A stretch of DNA of 64,000 bases, taken from assembly GCF_002222655.1 (NCBI RefSeq), contig NZ_CP022423.1, positions 1,860,001 through 1,924,000 of the forward strand, given 5' to 3'. Positions within the stretch are counted from its first letter, which is position 1. Every line of letters starts with the position of its first letter. The stretch comes from Vitreoscilla filiformis. Its GTDB lineage: Bacteria > Pseudomonadota > Gammaproteobacteria > Burkholderiales > Burkholderiaceae_C. The position numbers and the translations under genes were made by a program. A model generated the notes under the pieces. That model saw only the letters and a list, made by a program, of their open reading frames with translations. It had not been told where the DNA came from and searched no databases. Below, piece by piece: positions 25,044 to 33,952 of this stretch.

Positions 25044-26141
25044 ATGCAGCAGGTACTCAACAGGGGGGCACAACGCCCTGGGTGGCCCGTCCGGGGCGTG
25101 GTGATGATGGCTTTGGCTGGTGGTCTGGCCGGTTGTGGCGGCGGGGATGGGGGTTCGAGCGATGAGGCGCGCTACGGTGTGGGTGGCACGCTGTCTGGGT
25201 TGGCATCGGGGGGCTCGGTGGTGGTGCAGCTCAATGGCGCCAACACCGTGACGTTGACGGCCAACGGCAGTTTCGTGTTTGGTGGCACGCTGGCCACGGG
25301 CACGGCGTATGTCGTGGCGATCAAAACCCAGCCCAGTGGCCAAGCGTGTACCGTGGCCCATGGCAGCGGCACCCTGGCGGGGCGTGCGGTGAATGATGTG
25401 GCGGTGACGTGTGCCGACACCCCTGCCGCCACCGGCAAACTGCCCGACACCGGCATCACCGCCAGCCAGTGTTACGCCGTTGCCAGCGATGCGTTGGTGA
25501 GCTGCACCAGCGCCGCTGCCAAGGCCCTGAACCCCGCGCAAGATGGCATGACGGGCCGGGATGTGACCAGCTCCAGCAACGCCGATGGCAAGCTGGGTTT
25601 CAGCTACACCAAGATCGCGGCCGATGGCAGCACGTTGCCCGCCAGCGCCACCACTTGGGATTGTGTGAAAGACAACATCACCGGCCTGATGTGGGAGGTG
25701 AAAACAGCGGATGGCGGTTTGCGGGATGTGAACAAAACCTACACCCACTACACCAGCACCACCGAGGCGCAGTTCTGGAACGGCTCGGCGTACGTACCGC
25801 CCACCCAGGCGCAGATTGACGCCGCCACCAACACCGTGGGCTATGTGGCCGCTGTGAATGCTGCTGGCCTGTGCGGCAAGACGGACTGGCGCTTGCCCAC
25901 CGTAGATGAACTGCAAGGGTTGGTGGATTACGGGGTGGACTACACCACCGATAAGCCGATGATTGATGAAACCTACTTCCCCAACACGGCAGTTAGTGGG
26001 GATACGTGGGGTTGGGGGGGGTACTGGGCGTCGTCCCCGGTGGTGGGCAGCCCGGACAGCGCCTGGTACGTCAACTTCGGCTACGGCGACGTCTACGGCA
26101 ACGACCGCGGCAACACCGGCCATGTCCGGTTGGTGCGGTAG
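25044..26141 (+). CDS. DUF1566 (Lcl-type) lipoprotein with DGR-like variable C-terminus
   Basis: This 365-residue lipoprotein has a signal peptide and lipobox LAGC with Cys31, a Gly/Ser stretch, and an Ig-like domain (SGLASGGSVVVQLNGANTV ... GTLAGRAVNDVAVTCAD, about 45-125). A C-terminal DUF1566 domain follows (WDCVKDNITGLMWEVK, KTDWRLPTVDELQGLVDYG, YWASSPVVGSPDSAW). DUF1566 has the C-type-lectin fold used as a surface ligand-binding scaffold, including in DGR targets. The last 39 codons form a variable region also found in the next gene. The start at 25044 has GGGAG 6 nt upstream; an ATG at 25038 is the alternative. The ligand is unknown. Confidence 0.82.
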   Translation: MQQVLNRGAQRPGWPVRGVVMMALAGGLAGCGGGDGGSSDEARYGVGGTLSGLASGGSVVVQLNGANTVTLTANGSFVFGGTLATGTAYVVAIKTQPSGQACTVAHGSGTLAGRAVNDVAVTCADTPAATGKLPDTGITASQCYAVASDALVSCTSAAAKALNPAQDGMTGRDVTSSSNADGKLGFSYTKIAADGSTLPASATTWDCVKDNITGLMWEVKTADGGLRDVNKTYTHYTSTTEAQFWNGSAYVPPTQAQIDAATNTVGYVAAVNAAGLCGKTDWRLPTVDELQGLVDYGVDYTTDKPMIDETYFPNTAVSGDTWGWGGYWASSPVVGSPDSAWYVNFGYGDVYGNDRGNTGHVRLVR

Positions 26142-26171
26142 TTGGGGGTGAGGTTGCCCGTCAGTGTTTGG
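26020..26171 (+). repeat. DGR-type variable region, copy 1, with shared 3' block
   Basis: The sequence from GGTACTGG to the stop TAG (26139-26141), plus 30 further bases, is shared with 26841-26992. The two copies differ at 19 positions in 13 codons, always first or second codon positions. In 16 of these sites one copy has A, and in the other three both can derive from A. The last 51 bases (26121-26171), starting with CATGTCCGGTTGGTGCGG, are identical and cross the stop codon. This matches adenine-specific mutagenic homing, with an invariant 3' block acting like an IMH. Confidence 0.75.
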
Positions 26172-26187
26172 CTTGTTGGAGAAACGT

Positions 26188-26270
26188 GTGAATTTGCCCC
26201 TACCCCCCATTTATCGGGATTGCCGGCGCCTGCTGGTGCATACCGAGGAGCTGGTGCGCCGATGCAACGG
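26188..26270 (+). pseudogene. 5' fragment resembling a DGR accessory (avd) gene
   Basis: From a GTG with GGAG 9 nt upstream, the frame reads MNLPLPPIYRDCRRLLVHTE and then ELVRRC, after which it runs into a REP-like repeat. The fragment resembles the first helix of Avd-type four-helix-bundle proteins that accompany DGR reverse transcriptases. The rest of the gene (about 90-100 residues) is missing. Its place right after the variable region is where avd sits in many DGR loci. The identification is by eye on about 26 residues. Confidence 0.45.
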
Positions 26271-26277
26271 TTTGGCT

Positions 26278-26320
26278 CCCCTCTCCCCTTGCGGGAGAGG
26301 GGCTGGGGGAGAGGGGGCGC
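26278..26320. repeat. REP-like palindromic repeat, copy B (inverted)
   Basis: The sequence from CCCTCTCCCCTTGCGGGAGA to GGGGGCG is the reverse complement of the element at 26397-26436. The two are separated by about 75 bp and could fold into one long hairpin, like a REP doublet. It truncates the avd-like fragment. Confidence 0.72.
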
Positions 26321-26396
26321 CACACCCACAACGCCTGCACCAGCTCCAGCATGTGGAGTTGAGTTTTGCGGCGGGCTTTCCTGCGGGCCACGGTTT
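26321..26396. other. segment between inverted REP-like copies, no confident gene
   Basis: About 75 bp lie between the two inverted repeats. On the minus strand the frame ETVARRKARRKTQLHMLEL followed by VQALWVWR looks weakly coding and could be a relic of a deleted gene, but it is too short to identify. The remaining intergenic DNA to 26494 shows only a T-run (26458-26465). Confidence 0.3.
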
Positions 26397-26436
26397 CCCC
26401 CTCTCCCCAACCCCTCTCCCGCAAGGGGAGAGGGGC
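26397..26436. repeat. REP-like palindromic repeat, copy C
   Basis: CCCCCTCTCCCCAACCCCTC followed by the palindromic core CTCCCGCAAGGGGAGAGGGG. It is the inverted partner of copy B and shares its core with copy A at 7997-8050. Confidence 0.72.
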
Positions 26437-26494
26437 TTTACGTGGCAGGGCAATGTGTTTTTTTTGAACTTGTTGGATGCATAGGGAGCTTGAC

Positions 26495-26962
26495 ATGATG
26501 AACCTTCTTCCCCCCTCTGCCCGCTGGGCTTTGCTGGCGGGCCTGTGCCTGCTCGGCAGCGCCCAGGCGCAAAGCCGCTACACCGTGGCCAGCAGCGGCA
26601 CCGAGGTGACGGACACCAAAACCGGCCTGACCTGGCAGCGTTGCAGCGCGGGCCAAAGCTGGAATGGCAGCACCTGTACCGGCAGCGCCGCCACCTACAC
26701 CCACGAGCAGGCGTTGGCCTACGCCAAAACGCAGACGGGCTGGCGCCTGCCCTCGGTGAAGGAGCTGTCCAGTTTGGCCGATAAGGGCCGCAGCAACCCA
26801 GCCATTGACACCACCGCTTTCCCGGCAACAGCCTCTGACTGGTACTGGACGTCGTCCCCGGTGGTGGGCTCCCCGGTCAGCGCCTGGGACGTCAGCTTCA
26901 ACTACGGCGGCGTCAACGGCGCCAGCCGCGACCTCACCTACCATGTCCGGTTGGTGCGGTAG
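26495..26962 (+). CDS. secreted DUF1566 protein with DGR-like variable C-terminus
   Basis: This 155-residue protein has a signal peptide (ALLAGLCLLGSAQAQ, no lipobox) followed by a minimal DUF1566 domain: TDTKTGLTWQRCSAGQSWNG, TYTHEQALAYAKTQTGWRLP and SVKELSSLADKG, then YWTSSPVVGSPVSAWDVSF. It is essentially only the C-type-lectin-like scaffold. The last 39 codons are the second copy of the variable region, diverged from the first only at first and second codon positions. The start at 26495 has GGGAG 6 nt upstream; the next codon is also ATG. It is probably periplasmic or secreted; the ligand is unknown. Confidence 0.82.
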   Translation: MMNLLPPSARWALLAGLCLLGSAQAQSRYTVASSGTEVTDTKTGLTWQRCSAGQSWNGSTCTGSAATYTHEQALAYAKTQTGWRLPSVKELSSLADKGRSNPAIDTTAFPATASDWYWTSSPVVGSPVSAWDVSFNYGGVNGASRDLTYHVRLVR

Positions 26963-26992
26963 TTGGGGGTGAGGTTGCCCGTCAGTGTTTGG
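26841..26992 (+). repeat. DGR-type variable region, copy 2, with shared 3' block
   Basis: This is the counterpart of 26020-26171. The identical 3' block is 26942-26992 and includes the stop codon TAG (26960-26962) and 30 bases beyond; after GTGTTTGG the two loci diverge completely. Variable codons here read ACG, TCC, GTC, GAC, AGC, AAC, GGC, AAC, GCC, AGC, GAC, CTC and TAC. Confidence 0.75.
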
Positions 26993-27037
26993 GGCGCGTA
27001 GCGCCTTTGGGGCATGCGCCCTGTGCGGGGAAAGGGC

Positions 27038-27355
27038 TCAAGCGTGGCGCAGATCTGCAAAGTTGCTGATCCTCACCGCACCGTCAGGAAAGCGGGCCAC
27101 CACTTCCAGCTCACCTCCCATCGCCTCAATGTGGCTGCGCAATGTGGAGATGTACATGTCGGCCCGCTTTTCCATTTTGGCAATCGCGGGGTGCTGGACG
27201 TGCAGCACATCCGCCAGCATTTTTTGCGAGAGCCCACGCGCTTGCCTCAGCTCTTGCAGGGGCATTTCGGCCAGCATGGCCTGAGCTTGGGCGGCAGATT
27301 GCGCCTGGGCTTCGGGTGTCATGCTGGCCCGCAGATGTGCAAACTTTTTAGTCAT
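27038..27355 (-). CDS. XRE-family HTH protein, solitary HigA-like antitoxin
   Basis: This 105-residue protein has a helix-turn-helix (LQELRQARGLSQKMLADVLHV, then AIAKMEKR) and the C-terminal IEAMGGELEVVARFPDGAVRI that is usual in antitoxins partnered with Gp49/HigB-type RNases. Such proteins bind and silence the toxin and repress their own operon. The start at 27353-27355 overlaps the stop of a toxin remnant (27348-27428) by 8 bp, the normal toxin-first order. The toxin is reduced to its last 27 codons, so this antitoxin probably has no cognate partner here. Confidence 0.82.
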   Translation of the reverse strand: MTKKFAHLRASMTPEAQAQSAAQAQAMLAEMPLQELRQARGLSQKMLADVLHVQHPAIAKMEKRADMYISTLRSHIEAMGGELEVVARFPDGAVRISNFADLRHA

Positions 27356-27428
27356 CAGTCAGCCCTTCCTTTCCAAGTTGCGCCAAGTGTTCGTCGTAGA
27401 GCTGGTCTGCCAGGGGCAGATGGATGTC
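27348..27428 (-). pseudogene. C-terminal remnant of a HigB/Gp49-like toxin gene
   Basis: The minus-strand frame reads DIHLPLADQLYDEHLAQLGK followed by EGLTDD and a stop, matching the C-terminal tail of phage-Gp49-like HigB toxins. Immediately upstream, in frame, is a TGA (27429-27431), and no further toxin sequence is recognisable. The 5' part including the catalytic region has been lost. Confidence 0.65.
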
Positions 27429-27491
27429 TCAGCGGGGCGGCTGAAAGAGCCACCCGCGAAAGCCCCACTGTAAGACTGGGTCAGGTTTGAC

Positions 27492-27497
27492 TATAAT
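27492..27497 (+). promoter_or_regulatory. -10 box of the carA promoter
   Basis: A perfect TATAAT lies about 140 nt before the carA start. No clear -35 at 17 bp is seen (the region reads CTGTAAGA). The leader of about 130 nt leaves room for regulation. Confidence 0.45.
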
Positions 27498-27634
27498 CAG
27501 CGGGTTTACCCCAAAACAAAGCCGCCCAGCGAATATCGCTTCTGAAAATTCCACGCCGAGCCCGCAGCCGATGCACCGAGTCCGCATCGCGCCAGCCGGG
27601 TGACGGGTTGGGCGCGCAAACTCTGGAGTTCCCC

Positions 27635-28792
27635 TTGTTGCCCGTCCTGCCCCCCGCGATCCTGGCACTTGCAGACGGCACGGTCTTTTTCGGCACCTCG
27701 ATCGGCGCAGCCGGTCACACCGTTGGTGAAGTGGTGTTCAACACCGCGCTCACCGGCTACCAAGAAATCCTCACTGACCCGAGCTACTGCCGGCAGATCG
27801 TGACCCTCACGTATCCGCACATCGGCAACTACGGCGTCAACGCTGAGGATGTCGAGGCGTCCAAAGTCCATGCCGCTGGCCTCATCATCAAAGATCTGCC
27901 CATCCGCGTGTCCAACTTCCGCCAGAACCAGACGCTGTCTGAGTACCTGCGCGAACAAGGCACCGTGGCCATTGCCGATCTGGACACCCGCCGCCTCACC
28001 CGCGTGCTGCGCACCACCGGCGCCCAAAACGGCTGCATCGCCACCTTCGAAGCTGGTTATGTGGTGACCGAGGCCGACAAGGCCGAAGCCATCGCCCGTG
28101 CCCAAGCCGCGCCCAGCATGGCCGGCCAAGATCTGGCCCAAGTCGTCACCACCGCCGCTTCGTTCGAGTGGACACAAACCGAGTGGAAGCTGGTCGGCGG
28201 CTACGGCACGCAGGATGCGCCGCGCTTCCACGTTGTGGCCTACGACTTTGGCGTCAAGCGCAACATCCTGCGCATGTTGGCCGAGCGCGGCTGCAAAGTC
28301 ACCGTGGTGCCCGCCAAGACGCCCGCCGCCGACGTGCTGGCGCTGAACCCGGACGGCGTGTTCCTCTCGAACGGCCCGGGTGACCCGCAGCCGTGCGACT
28401 ACGCTATCGCCGCCGCCCAGACGCTGATCGAATCCGGCAAGCCGACCTTCGGCATCTGCCTGGGTCATCAGATCATGGCGCTGGCCTCGGGCGCCAAGAC
28501 CTTCAAGATGAAGTTCGGCCACCACGGCGGCAACCACCCGGTGAAGGATCTGGACAGCGGTCGCGTGTCGATCACCAGCCAGAACCACGGCTTCGCGGTG
28601 GATGCCGAGTCGCTGCCCGCCAACCTGCGCCCGACGCATGTGAGCCTGTTCGATGGCACGCTGCAAGGCCTGGCCCGCACCGACAAACCGGCGTTCTGCT
28701 TCCAGGGCCACCCGGAAGCCTCGCCCGGCCCGCACGACATCGCCTACCTGTTTGACCGTTTCATCGGTCTGATGGAACAAGCCTCCGCCTGA
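27635..28792 (+). CDS. carA: carbamoyl-phosphate synthase small subunit
   Basis: CarA is the glutamine amidotransferase subunit that supplies ammonia to CarB for carbamoyl phosphate (arginine and pyrimidines). The 385-residue form shows the small-subunit start [20 protein letters not shown] and a class-I glutamine amidotransferase domain with nucleophile Cys in [13 protein letters not shown] and [11 protein letters not shown]. The likely start is TTG at 27635 with GGAG 6 nt upstream; TTG at 27638 or 27608 are alternatives, and no ATG or GTG fits. The length agrees with E. coli CarA (382). Confidence 0.95.
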   Translation: MLPVLPPAILALADGTVFFGTSIGAAGHTVGEVVFNTALTGYQEILTDPSYCRQIVTLTYPHIGNYGVNAEDVEASKVHAAGLIIKDLPIRVSNFRQNQTLSEYLREQGTVAIADLDTRRLTRVLRTTGAQNGCIATFEAGYVVTEADKAEAIARAQAAPSMAGQDLAQVVTTAASFEWTQTEWKLVGGYGTQDAPRFHVVAYDFGVKRNILRMLAERGCKVTVVPAKTPAADVLALNPDGVFLSNGPGDPQPCDYAIAAAQTLIESGKPTFGICLGHQIMALASGAKTFKMKFGHHGGNHPVKDLDSGRVSITSQNHGFAVDAESLPANLRPTHVSLFDGTLQGLARTDKPAFCFQGHPEASPGPHDIAYLFDRFIGLMEQASA

Positions 28793-28833
28793 CGGCCCAG
28801 CGCCGCCCGGCCCCGCCGCATTGACGACCTCGC

Positions 28834-28864
28834 GCCCGGTGTGCCCCTCGCACACCGGGCGTTT
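28834..28864 (+). terminator. weak terminator-like hairpin after carA
   Basis: GCCCGGTGTG (28834-28843) pairs with CACACCGGGC (28851-28860) and is followed by GTTT. The T-run is short, so it probably attenuates rather than stops transcription into the next gene. Confidence 0.4.
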
Positions 28865-28883
28865 CACAAAAGGAGCAAGCCCC

Positions 28884-29528
28884 ATGTTCGGCATCACCGA
28901 CCTCGGAACCTACGTGCTCGGCGTGATCTTCATCGTGCTGCTGCCGGGGCCGAATTCGCTGTATGTGCTGTCGGTGGCGGGGCGGCGCGGCGTGCGCGCC
29001 GGCTACGCTGGCGCCTGCGGCGTGTTCCTGGGCGACACCATCCTGATGCTGCTCACCGCCGCTGGGGCCGCCTCGCTGCTGAAGGCCGCGCCGGCGCTGT
29101 TCCTCGTCATCAAATCAGTGGGGGCGGCTTACCTCGCCTGGGTGGGCATTCAGTTGCTGCGCTCGGCCTGGCAACAGTGGCGCGGGACGGTGGTTGCATC
29201 CACCAGCGAACCCGCTGCCGATCTCAGCCAGCCGTTCCGCCGCGCTCTGCTCATCAGCCTGCTGAACCCGAAGGCGATTCTGTTTTTCCTGTCGTTCTTC
29301 GTGCAGTTTGTTGATCCGGCGTATGCCTACCCGGCTGTGACCTTCCTCGCGCTCGGGGCCATCGTGCAGTTCTTCAGCGCCGTGTACCTGTCGGTGCTCA
29401 TCCTGGCCGGTGCGCGTCTCGCGGCGGCCTTCCGGGCCCATCGCCGTGCCGCCAGCGTCACCAGCGGCAGCGTGGGCACCCTGTTCCTCGGATTCGGCGC
29501 CAAGCTCGCCACGGCCAGCCTGGGCTAA
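28884..29528 (+). CDS. LysE/RhtB-family amino-acid exporter
   Basis: This 214-residue inner-membrane protein has about six helices and the family N-terminus VIFIVLLPGPNSLYVLSVAG followed by RRGVRAGYAGACGVFLGD. Members export amino acids or their derivatives; the substrate cannot be inferred here (LeuE-like by overall pattern). The start at 28884 has AGGAG 8 nt upstream. It is inserted between carA and carB, with carB starting 48 bp later, so the three may be co-transcribed. Confidence 0.88.
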   Translation: MFGITDLGTYVLGVIFIVLLPGPNSLYVLSVAGRRGVRAGYAGACGVFLGDTILMLLTAAGAASLLKAAPALFLVIKSVGAAYLAWVGIQLLRSAWQQWRGTVVASTSEPAADLSQPFRRALLISLLNPKAILFFLSFFVQFVDPAYAYPAVTFLALGAIVQFFSAVYLSVLILAGARLAAAFRAHRRAASVTSGSVGTLFLGFGAKLATASLG

Positions 29529-29576
29529 GCCCACGCCCGCGCCCCAGCCTGAAACGCCAACAAGACCTTCCAAGCC

Positions 29577-32500
29577 ATGCCAAAACGTTCAGATCTCAAG
29601 AGCATCCTCATCATCGGCGCCGGCCCGATCATCATCGGCCAGGCCTGTGAGTTCGATTACTCCGGCGCCCAAGCCTGCAAGGCCCTGCGCGAAGAGGGTT
29701 ACCGCGTCATCCTGGTCAACTCCAACCCGGCCACGATCATGACCGACCCGGACACGGCCGACGTCACCTACATCGAGCCGATCACCTGGCAGGTGGTGGA
29801 AAAAATCATCGCCAAGGAGCGCCCGGACGCCGTGCTGCCCACCATGGGCGGCCAAACCGCGCTGAACTGCGCGCTGGATCTGCACCGCAACGGCGTGCTG
29901 GCCAAGTACAACGTCGAGATGATCGGTGCCAACGAGCACGCCATCGAAAAGGCCGAAGACCGCCTGAAGTTCAAGGACGCGATGACCAAGATTGGCCTGG
30001 ATTCGGCCAAGTCCGGCATCGCGCACACGCTGGAAGAAGCGTGGGGTGTGCAAAAGCGCATCCAGGCTGAAATCGGCGGCTCCGGCTTCCCGATGGTGAT
30101 CCGCCCCAGCTTCACGCTGGGCGGCACCGGTGGTGGCATCGCCTACAACCCGGAGGAGTTCGAGGAGATCTGCAAGCGCGGCATCGACCTCTCGCCCACT
30201 AACGAGTTGCTGATCGAAGAAAGCCTGATCGGTTGGAAAGAGTACGAAATGGAAGTGGTTCGCGACAAGGCGGACAACTGCATCATCGTCTGCTCCATCG
30301 AAAACCTGGATCCGATGGGCATCCACACCGGGGACTCGATCACCGTCGCCCCGGCGCAAACGCTCACCGACAAGGAATACCAGCTCCTGCGCAACGCCTC
30401 CATCGCCATCCTGCGCGAAATCGGCGTGGACACTGGTGGCTCCAACGTGCAGTTCTCGATCAACCCGAACAATGGCCGGATGATCGTGATCGAGATGAAC
30501 CCGCGTGTGTCGCGTTCCTCGGCGCTGGCGTCCAAGGCCACGGGGTTCCCGATCGCCAAGGTCGCGGCCAAGCTGGCCGTGGGTTACACCCTGGACGAGC
30601 TGAAGAACGACATCACTGGCGGCGCCACCCCGGCGTCGTTCGAGCCGTCGATCGACTACGTCGTCACCAAGATCCCGCGTTTTGCCTTCGAGAAATTCCG
30701 CGAAGCCGATCCGCACCTGACGACGCAGATGAAGTCCGTGGGCGAAGTGATGGCCATGGGCCGCACCTTCCAGGAATCGTTCCAAAAGGCGTTGCGTGGC
30801 TTGGAAACCGGCATCGACGGCCTGACCGAACGCAGCGATGACCGCGAGGAAATCGTCGAGCAGATCGGCAGCCCCGGCCCCGAGCGGATCCTGTTCCTGG
30901 CCGATGCCTTCCGCGTCGGCATGAGCTTGGATGAAGTGTTCGAAGAAACGGCGGTGGATCCGTGGTTCCTGGCGCAGATTGAGCAGCTCATCAGCGTGGA
31001 AAAGAGCTTGGCCGGCCGCACGCTGGACAGCCTCTCGAAGGACGAGCTGTATTTCTTGAAGCGCAAGGGCTTCTCGGATCGCCGCTTGGCCAAGCTGCTG
31101 GGCACGAACCAGCACGACGTGCGCGCCAAGCGCCACGCCCTGAACGTGCGTCCGGTCTACAAGCGTGTGGACACCTGCGCCGCCGAGTTCGCCACCCAAA
31201 CCGCCTACCTCTATTCGACCTACGACGAGGAATGCGAAGCCGCGCCCACCGACAAGAAAAAGATCATGGTGCTGGGCGGTGGCCCGAACCGCATCGGCCA
31301 GGGCATCGAGTTTGACTACTGCTGCGTGCATGCCGCGCTCGCCATGCGCGAGGATGGTTACGAAACCATCATGGTCAACTGCAACCCGGAAACCGTCTCC
31401 ACCGACTACGACACCTCCGATCGCCTCTACTTCGAGCCGGTGACGCTGGAAGACGTGCTGGAGATCGTGGACAAGGAACAGCCGGTCGGCGTGATCGTGC
31501 AGTACGGCGGCCAAACGCCGCTCAAGCTGGCCCTGGATCTGGAACGCGCTGGCGTGCCCATCATCGGCACCACGCCGGATTCGATCGACATCGCTGAAGA
31601 CCGCGAGCGCTTCCAGCAATTGCTGCACTCGCTGGGCCTGAAGCAGCCGCCGAACCGCACCGCCCGTACCGAAGACGCGGCGATGCAGATGGCGCACGAG
31701 ATTGGCTACCCGCTGGTGGTGCGTCCGTCCTACGTGCTGGGTGGCCGGGCGATGGAAATCGTCCATGGCGACAAGGACTTGGAACGCTACATGCGCGAAG
31801 CCGTGCGTGTCTCTGACAAGTCGCCCGTGCTGCTGGATCGCTTCCTCGACGACGCCGTCGAAGTGGACGTGGACTGCATCAGCGATGGCACCGATGTGAT
31901 GATCGGCGGCATCATGGAGCACATCGAACAAGCGGGCGTCCACTCAGGCGACTCGGCTTGCTCGCTGCCGCCTTACACGCTGTCGGCTGAGTTGCAAGAC
32001 GAGCTGCGCCGCCAAACCGCCTTGATGGCCAAGGCGCTGAAGGTGGTCGGCCTCATGAACGTGCAGTTCGCCGTGCAAGGTGACGTGGCCGCCGGTGCCG
32101 ACGCTTGGACGGTGTACGTGCTGGAGGTGAACCCGCGTGCTTCGCGCACGGTGCCGTACGTGTCCAAGGCCACCGGCCAGCAACTGGCCAAGATCGCTGC
32201 GCGCTGCATGGCCGGCCAAAAGCTGGTTGACCAAAAGGGCCTCGGCGGCAAGCCGCCGGTCGAAGTGGTGCCGCCGTACTACTGCGTCAAGGAAGCGGTG
32301 TTCCCCTTCAACAAGTTCCCCGGCGTGGATCCGATCCTCGGCCCTGAAATGCGCTCCACCGGTGAAGTGATGGGCGTGGGCCGCACCTTCGCCGAAGCCA
32401 TGCTCAAGAGCCAGTTGGGCGCCGGTTCGCGTCTGCCGCGCAAGGGCAATGTGGTGCTGTCGGTCAAGGGCAACGAGCACGCTCGCGCAGCGGCCATCGC

Positions 32501-32843
32501 CCAGGATTTGCATGCGCTGGGCTTTGGCATCATCGCCACCAAAGGCACGGCGGCGGCCATCGCTGCGGCGGGCGTGCCAGTGCGCACCATCCATAAGATT
32601 AAGGAAGGGCGCCCCAACATCGCCGACTTGATCAAGGCTGGTGAAATCCAACTCGTCTTCACCACGGTGGACGAAACCCGCACCGCCATCGCCGATTCGC
32701 GTTACATCCGCACCGCTGCGCTGGCCAACCGCGTCACCTACTACACCACGATGGCCGGTTGCGAAGCCGCCACCGAGGCGTTGAAGCACCAAGATGGCCT
32801 CGAAGTCATCTCGGTGCAGGAGATGCACGCTGCGCTGGCCTGA
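29577..32843 (+). CDS. carB: carbamoyl-phosphate synthase large subunit
   Basis: CarB (1088 residues) makes carbamoyl phosphate from bicarbonate, ammonia and two ATP. Two homologous ATP-grasp halves are visible: the first starts [20 protein letters not shown], the second [21 protein letters not shown] at about residue 560, each with a metal/ATP segment ([40 protein letters not shown]). The C-terminal 130 residues are the MGS-like regulatory domain. Length is as in E. coli (1073) plus a few residues. Confidence 0.98.
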   Translation: MPKRSDLKSILIIGAGPIIIGQACEFDYSGAQACKALREEGYRVILVNSNPATIMTDPDTADVTYIEPITWQVVEKIIAKERPDAVLPTMGGQTALNCALDLHRNGVLAKYNVEMIGANEHAIEKAEDRLKFKDAMTKIGLDSAKSGIAHTLEEAWGVQKRIQAEIGGSGFPMVIRPSFTLGGTGGGIAYNPEEFEEICKRGIDLSPTNELLIEESLIGWKEYEMEVVRDKADNCIIVCSIENLDPMGIHTGDSITVAPAQTLTDKEYQLLRNASIAILREIGVDTGGSNVQFSINPNNGRMIVIEMNPRVSRSSALASKATGFPIAKVAAKLAVGYTLDELKNDITGGATPASFEPSIDYVVTKIPRFAFEKFREADPHLTTQMKSVGEVMAMGRTFQESFQKALRGLETGIDGLTERSDDREEIVEQIGSPGPERILFLADAFRVGMSLDEVFEETAVDPWFLAQIEQLISVEKSLAGRTLDSLSKDELYFLKRKGFSDRRLAKLLGTNQHDVRAKRHALNVRPVYKRVDTCAAEFATQTAYLYSTYDEECEAAPTDKKKIMVLGGGPNRIGQGIEFDYCCVHAALAMREDGYETIMVNCNPETVSTDYDTSDRLYFEPVTLEDVLEIVDKEQPVGVIVQYGGQTPLKLALDLERAGVPIIGTTPDSIDIAEDRERFQQLLHSLGLKQPPNRTARTEDAAMQMAHEIGYPLVVRPSYVLGGRAMEIVHGDKDLERYMREAVRVSDKSPVLLDRFLDDAVEVDVDCISDGTDVMIGGIMEHIEQAGVHSGDSACSLPPYTLSAELQDELRRQTALMAKALKVVGLMNVQFAVQGDVAAGADAWTVYVLEVNPRASRTVPYVSKATGQQLAKIAARCMAGQKLVDQKGLGGKPPVEVVPPYYCVKEAVFPFNKFPGVDPILGPEMRSTGEVMGVGRTFAEAMLKSQLGAGSRLPRKGNVVLSVKGNEHARAAAIAQDLHALGFGIIATKGTAAAIAAAGVPVRTIHKIKEGRPNIADLIKAGEIQLVFTTVDETRTAIADSRYIRTAALANRVTYYTTMAGCEAATEALKHQDGLEVISVQEMHAALA

Positions 32844-32880
32844 AGCCCGCAAGCTGCTTTAAACTGCGCGCTTTGACGCA

Positions 32881-32909
32881 CGCCCCGGTCGGTCACGGCC
32901 GGGGCGTCT
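32881..32909 (+). terminator. GC-rich hairpin between carB and greA
   Basis: CGCCCCGG (32881-32888) pairs with CCGGGGCG (32899-32906) and is followed by TCTT. The stem is strong but the T-tract is poor, so termination would be partial. Confidence 0.4.
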
Positions 32910-32979
32910 TGCCGTCACGGTTGCCCCAAACGCGCCCCTTGGCGCGTTTTCATTTTTCTGCCCATCCAAACGACCCGAC

Positions 32980-33456
32980 ATGAGCACCATCCCATTGACC
33001 AAGCGCGGTGCCGAAAAGCTCAAGGAAGAGCTGCATCGCTTGAAGACCGTTGAACGCCACGCCGTGATCGAGGCCATCGCCGAAGCCCGTGCCCAGGGTG
33101 ACCTGTCGGAAAACGCCGAATACGAAGCCGCCAAAGACAAACAAGGCTTCATCGAAGGTCGCATCCTCGAAATCGAAGGCAAGCTGGCCGCCGCCAAAAT
33201 CATCAATCCGGCGGAGTTGGATGCGGGCGGTCGCGTGGTGTTTGGTGCCACCGTCGAGCTGGAAGACGAAGACAGTGGCAAGCGCGTCACCTACCAAATC
33301 GTGGGGGATGACGAGGCCGATTTGAAGCTGGGGCTGGTGTCGATCAGCTCGCCCATCGCCCGTGCCTTGATCGGCAAAGAAGTGGGTGATGTGGCCGTGG
33401 TGCGGGCGCCGGGCGGCGAACGCGGCTACGAAATCATCAACGTTCAATACAAATAA
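32980..33456 (+). CDS. greA: transcription elongation factor GreA
   Basis: GreA rescues backtracked RNA polymerase by stimulating cleavage of the nascent transcript in the secondary channel. The 158-residue protein has the N-terminal coiled-coil finger ([20 protein letters not shown]) with the acidic tip [15 protein letters not shown], and the C-terminal FKBP-like domain ([32 protein letters not shown]). Length is exactly that of the family. Confidence 0.97.
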   Translation: MSTIPLTKRGAEKLKEELHRLKTVERHAVIEAIAEARAQGDLSENAEYEAAKDKQGFIEGRILEIEGKLAAAKIINPAELDAGGRVVFGATVELEDEDSGKRVTYQIVGDDEADLKLGLVSISSPIARALIGKEVGDVAVVRAPGGERGYEIINVQYK

Positions 33457-33461
33457 GCACC

Positions 33462-33938
33462 ATGACGGCACAGGTGAGCCGTCGCCACGCTGGGCTGGAA
33501 CGGCTGCGGCGTGTGTTGCCGGGGCTGTGGGCCGGGATGTTGCTGTGCGTCATGGGGCTGGCCACGCCGGCACCGTTTGCCACGCTGCCGGTGGCGGAGG
33601 CGGGCAAAGTCGTCGGCCATGTGTTTGCGCGCGAGGCGTCGCTGAGTTTGGTGCTGGCCGTGGCGCTGCTGCTGTTGGAGCGGTGGCGAGCAGCGGCGTG
33701 GTCGGCGGAGCACGAGCGCACGGTGCCGCGCTGGAGCGCCGAGATGTTGCTGGTGCTGGGCACGGTGTTTTGCACCGTAGCGGGCTACTACGCGGTGCAG
33801 CCGATGATCGCCCAAGCCAAAGCTGGGCTGGCCACACCGCTGAGTTTTGGCCAGTTGCACGCCCTCAGTTTCGGGCTGTTCGGCGTCAAGATCGCCTTGA
33901 CGCTGGTGCTGACCTGGCGGGCCAGCCGCCCGGCATGA
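33462..33938 (+). CDS. DUF4149 membrane protein
   Basis: This 158-residue protein has four predicted membrane helices (LPGLWAGMLLCVMGLATPA, ASLSLVLAVALLLLERW, EMLLVLGTVFCTVAGYYAV, FGLFGVKIALTLVLTW) and the loop FGQLHALSFG that fits DUF4149/TMEM205-like proteins. Function is unknown. It begins 5 bp after greA and ends 14 bp before the convergent yhbY. The same neighbourhood (greA, DUF4149, yhbY, rlmE, ftsH) is common in Burkholderiales. Confidence 0.85.
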   Translation: MTAQVSRRHAGLERLRRVLPGLWAGMLLCVMGLATPAPFATLPVAEAGKVVGHVFAREASLSLVLAVALLLLERWRAAAWSAEHERTVPRWSAEMLLVLGTVFCTVAGYYAVQPMIAQAKAGLATPLSFGQLHALSFGLFGVKIALTLVLTWRASRPA

Positions 33939-33952
33939 GGGCGGACGGGCGC

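Noticed and set aside
24777..26210. Upstream extension of the Bax-inhibitor-like frame to about 700 residues
   Set aside because: The extra part is antisense to the DUF1566 lipoprotein gene, and the GGAGG-preceded ATG at 24776 gives the normal 230-residue protein.
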